Source: an uncultured Campylobacter sp.
GTDB taxonomy: Bacteria; Campylobacterota; Campylobacteria; Campylobacterales; Campylobacteraceae
Length of the DNA stretch: 12,988 nt
Assembly: GCF_938039205.1 (NCBI RefSeq)
Contig: NZ_CALHVM010000011.1
Span: forward strand, 1 to 12,988
Direction: 5' to 3'
Shown one piece after another: positions 7,937 to 12,988 of the stretch. How positions within the stretch are numbered: the first letter of the stretch is position 1; each line of letters starts with the position of its first letter. The notes below the pieces were generated by a model that was not told the origin of the DNA, searched no databases, and saw only the letters and a list, made by a program, of their open reading frames with translations. The position numbers were made by a program, and so were the translations under genes.

Positions 7937-8862
7937 ATCTATTCATCACGGGCGGTAGCGGTTTTATCGGGTCGCATCTAAAAAAGCGTCTTGCGCTAAA
8001 TGGAAATTTTAACGTTTTCGCTCCAAAAAGTAGTGAGCTAAATTTGACTGACGAAAGCGCAGTTGACGATTTTGTTCGTGCGCATAAAATCGATGCTATC
8101 GTTCATCTAGCCAATCGTGGCGGCGGTCGTGATACGCTGGATATGACAAATGTGACCGAGTATAATTTGCGGATTTTTTTCAATATCGCCAAGCAAAAAA
8201 ACAAGGTTGCAAGGATCATATCATTTGGAAGCGGTGCGGAATACGGCAAATACAAGCCGATAATAAATGCTCGCGAGGATGATTATAAAAAGGCGCTTCC
8301 GCTTGATGAATACGGTTTTTACAAAGCTATCACGTCGCATTACATTGAGGATTGCGCGGATAATATCATCCAGCTTCGTTTATTTGGAATTTACGGCGAG
8401 ATGGAGAATTACCGCTATAAATTTATCACAAATGCCGTAGTAAAAAACTTACTGTACCTACCCATCACGATCAATCAAAACGTATTTTTTGATTACATGT
8501 ATGTCGATGACCTGTTAAACGTAGTGGAATTTTATATAGAAAATGACGCGCGGCATAAAATTTACAACGCAAGCAGCGGGACAAAAATCGATCTACTCGG
8601 CTTGGCTGCGCTAGTAAATGAAGCGAGCGATTTTAAATCGGAGATAATCGTACTAAATAAAGGGCTAAATAACGAATATACTTCCGACAATAGCCTGCTA
8701 AAATCTGAGATGGGAGATATGTTTAAGCTTACGTCGCATTTGGAAGCGATCGGTAAAATTCATAAATATTTTAAGCAAAATTTTACTAGCTTAGACTTAG
8801 ATACCATAAAAAAAGATCCATATTTGAGAAAAATCAATGAAATTTGGAAAGGCAAAAAATGA
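7933..8862 (+). CDS. NAD-dependent epimerase/dehydratase (extended SDR), probable CDP-sugar reductase or epimerase
   Basis: A 309-residue extended short-chain dehydrogenase. TGGSGFIG (6-13) is the dinucleotide-binding motif. SFGSGAEYG (97-105) holds the catalytic Ser, and YGFYK (127-131) gives Tyr127 and Lys131. A FFDYMYVDDL segment is typical of the sugar-nucleotide subgroup. The family includes final 4-ketoreductases and epimerases of CDP-dideoxyhexose pathways, so this protein probably reduces the keto group left after RfbH, or the ketone produced by acyl transfer from the ThDP enzyme. Which of these cannot be told from sequence. It overlaps both neighbours by ATGA, at 7933-7936 and 8859-8862. 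Confidence 0.85.
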   Translation: MNLFITGGSGFIGSHLKKRLALNGNFNVFAPKSSELNLTDESAVDDFVRAHKIDAIVHLANRGGGRDTLDMTNVTEYNLRIFFNIAKQKNKVARIISFGSGAEYGKYKPIINAREDDYKKALPLDEYGFYKAITSHYIEDCADNIIQLRLFGIYGEMENYRYKFITNAVVKNLLYLPITINQNVFFDYMYVDDLLNVVEFYIENDARHKIYNASSGTKIDLLGLAALVNEASDFKSEIIVLNKGLNNEYTSDNSLLKSEMGDMFKLTSHLEAIGKIHKYFKQNFTSLDLDTIKKDPYLRKINEIWKGKK

Positions 8863-10190
8863 CCCCGCAAGAATTAAAACAAGAAATTTTAGAAAAGACA
8901 AAAGAGTATTATAAACTGGTTCATGAGCCGGCGCAGAGAGCTAAATTTGAACCCGGCAAAAGCCGTGTGAATTACGCAGGTAGAGTCTTTGATGAGCATG
9001 AAATGGTAAATTTAGTAGATAGCTCGCTTGATTTTTGGCTTACATACGGCACATATTCTAAAAAATTTGAAAAGGAATTTGCCAAAATGCTTGGCGTAAA
9101 ATGGGCGTTTTTGGTAAATAGCGGAAGCAGTGCAAATCTACTTGCATTTTTTGCACTTACCTCGCCACTTCTAAAAGAGCGCCGCATAAAAAAGGGAGAT
9201 GAAGTTATAACCGTAGCGGCGGGCTTTCCTACGACAGTTGCGCCTATCGTGCAATACGGTGCCGTTCCAGTTTTTGTCGATATGGAGCTTGAGTATTTTA
9301 ACATAGACCATACGAAGCTTGAGCTTGCGCTTAGCCCAAAAACGAAAGCCGTCATGGTAGCTCACACCCTGGGAAATCCTTTTAATATAAAAGCCGTGAA
9401 GGAATTTTGCGATAAACACGATTTGTGGCTTATCGAGGATAACTGCGACGCGCTGGGTTCTCTGTATGACGGTAAGCCGACCGGCACATGGGGAGATATA
9501 GGCACAAGTAGCTTCTATCCACCCCATCATATGACTATGGGCGAGGGCGGCGCTACATACACAAACAATCTGCTGCTTAAAAAAATTATGCTAAGTATGC
9601 GTGATTGGGGACGCGATTGCTGGTGTGAGAGCGGCGTAGATAATACCTGTGGCAGGCGCTTTTCGCAAAAATTTGGTGAGCTACCGCTCGGGTACGATCA
9701 TAAATACGTTTATTCGCACTTCGGATTTAATTTAAAAGCCTCCGATATGCAAGCTGCCGTGGGATGCGCTCAGATAGATAAATTTTCTAGCTTCGTGCAG
9801 CATCGTAGGCAGAATTTTAAAAAGCTTTACGATGGGTTAAAAGATATAAAGGAGCTTATTTTGGTTAAAACCCAGCCGCATTCTGAGCCTAGCTGGTTCG
9901 GCTTTATGATGACGGTTGCAGACGGGGCAAAATTTAGTAGAAACGAGCTTAGCAAACATCTAGAGAGGGCGGGCGTGCAAACAAGAAATTTATTTGCGGG
10001 CAATATGATCAAGCACCCGTTATTTGCAGATCTTAAACGCGGGGTAGATTATAAAATTTCAGGCGAGCTAAAAAATACCGATAAGATAATGAACGATAGT
10101 TTCTGGGTGGGGGTATACCCTGGAATGAGCGATGAGAGGATAGAGTATATTATAAAAACGGTTAAAGGATTTGTATCTACTAAAAGCTAA
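8859..10190 (+). CDS. rfbH: CDP-4-keto-6-deoxyglucose 3-dehydratase (E1), PLP and [2Fe-2S] enzyme
   Basis: Removes the C3 hydroxyl of CDP-4-keto-6-deoxyglucose as a PLP or PMP enzyme of the DegT fold. Two hallmarks are visible. The usual PLP-binding lysine is replaced by histidine in SFYPPHHMTMGEGG (His223, His224). The iron-sulfur cysteines Cys196, Cys254, Cys256 and Cys264 follow exactly the C-X57-C-X1-C-X7-C pattern known for E1. Asp194 in IEDNC should pair with the cofactor ring nitrogen. The length of 443 residues is normal for RfbH/AscC/DdhC. ATG 8859 is chosen because it overlaps the previous stop as ATGA and has GGAAAGG six bases upstream; an in-frame TTG at 8844 is weaker. E1 needs an electron-transfer partner (E3, AscD/RfbI), which is absent from this window. 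Confidence 0.96.
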   Translation: MTPQELKQEILEKTKEYYKLVHEPAQRAKFEPGKSRVNYAGRVFDEHEMVNLVDSSLDFWLTYGTYSKKFEKEFAKMLGVKWAFLVNSGSSANLLAFFALTSPLLKERRIKKGDEVITVAAGFPTTVAPIVQYGAVPVFVDMELEYFNIDHTKLELALSPKTKAVMVAHTLGNPFNIKAVKEFCDKHDLWLIEDNCDALGSLYDGKPTGTWGDIGTSSFYPPHHMTMGEGGATYTNNLLLKKIMLSMRDWGRDCWCESGVDNTCGRRFSQKFGELPLGYDHKYVYSHFGFNLKASDMQAAVGCAQIDKFSSFVQHRRQNFKKLYDGLKDIKELILVKTQPHSEPSWFGFMMTVADGAKFSRNELSKHLERAGVQTRNLFAGNMIKHPLFADLKRGVDYKISGELKNTDKIMNDSFWVGVYPGMSDERIEYIIKTVKGFVSTKS

Positions 10191-10330
10191 AATATAAATC
10201 AGATCAAAATTTTAAAGTGCTATATGCAATATAAATAGTGTTATTTTGTTTGGTTAAGCGCCGATATAGCAAAATTTAATTAAAATTACGGCGATAAATT
10301 TGGTTAAAAAACCGATATTTAGGGGAGTTT
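10191..10330 (+). promoter_or_regulatory. Intergenic control region upstream of wecB
   Basis: This 140-bp gap is the only substantial noncoding stretch in the window. It is very AT-rich. A TATAAA at 10230-10235, preceded by a T-rich stretch, is a weak -10 candidate. A spaced direct repeat and a short inverted repeat lie just downstream. I see no strong intrinsic terminator for rfbH. AGGGGAG at 10321-10327 is the ribosome-binding site of wecB, only three bases from its ATG. The gap suggests wecB-wecC can be transcribed separately from the upstream operon. The promoter itself is not established. Confidence 0.35.
10249..10318 (+). repeat. Spaced direct repeat with internal inverted repeat
   Basis: Two copies of TTTGGTTAA-N3/4-CCGATAT lie at 10249-10267 and 10299-10318. 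Each copy has 16 matching bases, with spacers GCG and AAAA. Between them CGCCG (10259-10263) pairs with CGGCG (10289-10293) around a TTTAATTAAA palindrome. The repeats are about 50 bp apart, five helical turns, which would place them on the same DNA face as a possible operator pair. They may equally be duplication scars. The match is seen directly; any binding role is inference. Confidence 0.45.
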
Positions 10331-11467
10331 ATGACGAAAAGAAAAATTTTAATAGTATTTGGGACGCGTCCGGAGGCCATTAAGATGGTTCCGTTGATAA
10401 AGGAGTTTCAAAAGCACTCGGAATTTGAAGTGAAGGTTTGCGTCACGGCGCAGCACAGACAGATGCTCGATCAGGTGCTTGAATTTTTTGATATTAAGCC
10501 CGATTTTGATCTAAATTTAATGAAGCAGACTCAGGATCTGTACGATATTACGTCAGGCGTTTTGCTTGGTATGCGCGATGTATTTGGCGAATATACCCCA
10601 GACATCGTGTTTGTCCATGGAGATACTACTACTACTTATGCCGTTTCTTTGGCGGCGTATTATCAAAAAATAGATGTTGCTCACGTAGAAGCTGGACTTA
10701 GGACGCATAATATCTATTCGCCGTTTCCTGAAGAGATAAATAGGCAGATGACGGGACTCATAGCTAAATATCACTTCGCGCCGACTGCCGATGCGAGAGA
10801 CAATCTCTTAAAAGAAGGCAAAGATTCAAAAAATATAATCGTTAGCGGCAACACCGTTATAGACGCGCTTTTGTGGACGATAGATAAAATCGAAAACAAC
10901 GAGCTGCTAAAAAATAAAATTTTATCCTTTATAAATTCCAAATATAAGCTTAGTGATAGAAAATTTATTCTCGTTACAGGACACAGACGAGAAAATTTCG
11001 GAGAAGGCTTTGTTAATATTTGTGAGGCTTTACGTGAAATAGCGCTAAAAAATGAAAATATCGACATTGTTTACCCCGTGCATTTAAATCCAAATGTAAG
11101 AAAGCCCGTGGGAGAAATTTTATCGGGCATTCCGAATATATTTTTAATTGATCCGCTAGAGTATGATAGTTTCGTCTATCTTATGAGCAAGTCATATATG
11201 ATAGTAACAGATAGTGGTGGCATTCAGGAGGAGGCACCGAGCCTTTGTAAGCCCGTTTTAGTTATCAGAGAAACTACCGAAAGACCTGAAGGGATAAGAG
11301 CAGGATGTGTGAAGCTTATCGGTACCAAGCGCGAAAATATAATAAAAGAGGTGCAAAAATTATTAAATTTAAAAGATGAATATGATAAAATGAGTAAAAG
11401 TACAAGTCCGTATGGCGACGGTAAAGCTTGTAAAAAAATACTGGAATTTTTAAAAGGAATATTATGA
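10331..11467 (+). CDS. wecB: UDP-N-acetylglucosamine 2-epimerase (non-hydrolysing)
   Basis: Interconverts UDP-GlcNAc and UDP-ManNAc in the cytoplasm. The 378-residue length matches the non-hydrolysing family. Visible signatures are GTRPEAIKM (11-19), VHGDTTTT (95-102) with Asp98, HVEAGLRT (118-125), PFPEEINRQM (131-140) with catalytic acidic residues, a GHRREN segment and SGGIQEEAP in the UDP-binding part. The start has AGGGGAG close upstream. The stop overlaps the wecC start (ATGA), so the product probably passes directly to the dehydrogenase. Confidence 0.96.
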   Translation: MTKRKILIVFGTRPEAIKMVPLIKEFQKHSEFEVKVCVTAQHRQMLDQVLEFFDIKPDFDLNLMKQTQDLYDITSGVLLGMRDVFGEYTPDIVFVHGDTTTTYAVSLAAYYQKIDVAHVEAGLRTHNIYSPFPEEINRQMTGLIAKYHFAPTADARDNLLKEGKDSKNIIVSGNTVIDALLWTIDKIENNELLKNKILSFINSKYKLSDRKFILVTGHRRENFGEGFVNICEALREIALKNENIDIVYPVHLNPNVRKPVGEILSGIPNIFLIDPLEYDSFVYLMSKSYMIVTDSGGIQEEAPSLCKPVLVIRETTERPEGIRAGCVKLIGTKRENIIKEVQKLLNLKDEYDKMSKSTSPYGDGKACKKILEFLKGIL

Positions 11468-12663
11468 AAAAAGTTTGCATCTTAGGTCTTGGGTATATAG
11501 GGTTGCCGACAGCAGCACTTTTGGCAAATAGGGGCTATAAAATCCACGGCGTTGACGTGGTGCAGAGCGTTGTGGATACGATCAATGAGGGTAAAATTCA
11601 TATCGTCGAGCCGGAACTTGACGTATTTGTTAAAAAAGCAGTGCAGAGCGGAAATTTAAAAGCAGACGTTAAGCCTGATTTCGCAGACGTTTTTATCATA
11701 GCTGTTCCGACGCCGTTTCGAGACGGATACGTGCCAAATATCGATTATGTCATAAGTGCGGCAAAATCTATAATACCATACGTAAAAGACGATAATATGG
11801 TCGTTTTAGAATCCACTTCACCGGTAGGTACTACCGAAAAGATAGGTGAAATTTTAAAAAATGGCGGTGTTGATATTTCTAAAATTTATATCGCTCATTG
11901 CCCGGAGAGAGTTTTGCCGGGTAAAATTTTAAAAGAGCTTACGCAAAACGATAGAATCGTGGGTGGAACTACAGAAATTGCTACTAAAAAGATAGCGGAA
12001 TTTTATGGAGAATTCGTTAGTGGTAACGTTTTGCAGACGGATTCTAAGACTGCAGAGATGTCAAAGCTTACAGAGAATTCTTTCCGCGACGTAAACATAG
12101 CCTTTGCAAACGAACTTAGTATTTTGTGCGATAAATTCGGCATCAATGTTTGGGAGCTTATCTCGCTAGCAAATCGCCATCCGCGAGTTAATATTTTAAA
12201 CCCGGGCTGTGGCGTAGGCGGGCACTGCATAGCGGTCGATCCGTGGTTTATCGTCCATGCGGGCGGCTACGAAGCGAGGCTGATCAAATCCGCAAGGGAG
12301 GTCAATGATCACAAAGCTGAGTGGTGTATAGAAAAGATCAAAAACGCGACTTTAAAATTTGAGCTGCAAAACGGCAAAAAGCCCAAAGTCGCGTGTATGG
12401 GGCTTGCTTTTAAGCCCGACATCGACGATTTGCGGGAGTCGCCTGCGCTAAATATAACCAGACGCCTGATCGCAGACGGCGTCGATGTGATCGCCGTAGA
12501 GCCCAATATCAAGGCTCACAAGGATTTTGAGATAGCGGACTATAAAAAGGCTGTTGAAATTTCGGACATTGTCGTATTTTTGGTCGGACATAAGGAATTT
12601 AAAGGGCTGAAAATAGAAAAAGAAGTTTTGGATTTTTGCGGTGTGCGAAATACTAATATTTAA
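11464..12663 (+). CDS. wecC: UDP-N-acetyl-D-mannosamine dehydrogenase
   Basis: An NAD-dependent four-electron oxidation converts UDP-ManNAc to UDP-ManNAcA. The 399-residue protein opens with a Rossmann motif LGLGYIGLPTA (about 7-17). A GIVEP-like segment near 47-50 follows, then ESTSPVGTTEK in the central region. The catalytic cysteine is in GVGGHCIAVDPWF at Cys255. The C-terminal CMGLAFKPDIDDLRESP is the third-domain signature of the UDP-glucose/GDP-mannose dehydrogenase family. WecC-type rather than Ugd-type substrate choice is inferred mainly from the adjacent coupled wecB. AGGA is five bases before the ATG. A short 21-base gap separates it from the next gene. Confidence 0.94.
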   Translation: MKKVCILGLGYIGLPTAALLANRGYKIHGVDVVQSVVDTINEGKIHIVEPELDVFVKKAVQSGNLKADVKPDFADVFIIAVPTPFRDGYVPNIDYVISAAKSIIPYVKDDNMVVLESTSPVGTTEKIGEILKNGGVDISKIYIAHCPERVLPGKILKELTQNDRIVGGTTEIATKKIAEFYGEFVSGNVLQTDSKTAEMSKLTENSFRDVNIAFANELSILCDKFGINVWELISLANRHPRVNILNPGCGVGGHCIAVDPWFIVHAGGYEARLIKSAREVNDHKAEWCIEKIKNATLKFELQNGKKPKVACMGLAFKPDIDDLRESPALNITRRLIADGVDVIAVEPNIKAHKDFEIADYKKAVEISDIVVFLVGHKEFKGLKIEKEVLDFCGVRNTNI

Positions 12664-12684
12664 TATTTTTTAAGGTTATAGTCA

Positions 12685-12988
12685 ATGATACAAGCAATAG
12701 TTAAAAAAGGTAAAGTTTTGGCGGAGCAGATCCCTGCTCCGAGCGTTTCAAAGGGATGTGTTCTTATAAAAGTAGTAAATAGCTGCATATCGGCGGGCAC
12801 CGAGATAAGCGGCGTATCAAATAGTGGAAAGAGCTTGATTAGAAGGGCTTTAGAGCAGCCGGAAAACGTAAAAAAAGTCATCAATATGGTGAAATCCGAC
12901 GGCATAGCCAGCGTCTATGCGAAGGTAAAGGGTAAGCTTGATAGCGGAAGCCCGACCGGCTATTCGCTTAGCGGCGTCGTCATAGCGG
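12685..12988 (+). CDS. Bi-domain-type sugar oxidoreductase, N-terminal MDR part (3' end outside window)
   Basis: Only about 101 residues are present. ATG 12685 has AAGG nine bases upstream. The sequence matches the start of zinc-alcohol-dehydrogenase-like proteins fused to a Gfo/Idh/MocA domain that are common in glycan loci, with SAGTE in place of the usual CGTD, then a stretch of charged helix and PTGYSLSGVV at the end. The alignment implies that the cysteine zinc ligand of true alcohol dehydrogenases is replaced by alanine. The second domain lies beyond the window, so the fusion is inference. A role downstream of WecBC, such as modifying the ManNAcA sugar or its precursor, is possible. Confidence 0.75.
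   Translation, partial: MIQAIVKKGKVLAEQIPAPSVSKGCVLIKVVNSCISAGTEISGVSNSGKSLIRRALEQPENVKKVINMVKSDGIASVYAKVKGKLDSGSPTGYSLSGVVIA

Noticed and set aside
8844..8858. TTG start for rfbH at 8844
   Set aside because: ATG 8859 has an ATGA overlap and a good ribosome-binding site, while TTG has neither advantage.
10191..10330. Intrinsic terminator, tRNA, small RNA or CRISPR in the only intergenic gap
   Set aside because: There is no GC-rich hairpin with a T-tract, no cloverleaf and no regularly spaced repeat array beyond the two-copy direct repeat.
1..12988. Insertion sequence or transposase remnants to explain the mosaic composition
   Set aside because: I saw no transposase-like protein and no flanking terminal inverted repeats; genes are contiguous and in frame, so homologous recombination is a simpler explanation.

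Overview
All genes in this window lie on the + strand and form a dense surface-polysaccharide (O-antigen, LOS or capsule) biosynthesis locus. The DNA is AT-rich, uses A/T-ending codons and is full of AAAATTT-like words inside genes. Together with the gene content this suggests a Campylobacterota bacterium, probably a Campylobacter. That assignment is inferred from style; there is no marker gene here.

Region 1 (3-2809) is a three-gene lipid-linked glycosyl transfer module. It holds the C-terminal part of a polytopic membrane protein of likely GT-C type, then a small GtrA-like flippase, then a GtrB-like family 2 glycosyltransferase with two C-terminal membrane helices. The layout recalls phage-type gtr serotype-conversion modules, but in reversed order.

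Region 2 (2821-10190) is a tightly coupled CDP-sugar operon. The order is rfbF (CDP-glucose synthesis), rfbG (4,6-dehydratase), a thiamine-diphosphate enzyme of the acetolactate synthase type, a HAD-like protein, an HpcH/HpaI-type aldolase, an extended SDR reductase/epimerase, and rfbH (the PLP/[2Fe-2S] 3-dehydratase). RfbF, RfbG and RfbH should give the CDP-4-keto-3,6-dideoxyglucose precursor once a reductase partner acts; no such partner is visible here. The ThDP enzyme plus aldolase and HAD protein suggest carbon-chain extension or branching of that sugar, comparable in principle to YerE of CDP-yersiniose synthesis. I know of no characterised pathway with this exact set. Four junctions in this block overlap by ATGA or abut within a base or two, so the proteins are probably made together. 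Base composition drops sharply inside the ThDP gene near 5350-5400 and stays low through the HAD gene, which suggests mosaic ancestry.

Region 3 (10191-10330) is the only sizeable intergenic gap (140 bp). It carries a spaced direct repeat and an inverted repeat and probably holds the control region for the next genes.

Region 4 (10331-12988) has wecB and wecC, which make UDP-ManNAc and UDP-ManNAcA and are coupled by ATGA. The start of a bi-domain-type sugar oxidoreductase follows and runs off the window. So the locus supplies at least two unusual sugars, a CDP-deoxysugar derivative and a UDP-ManNAc uronic acid, plus a membrane-linked glycosyl transfer system.
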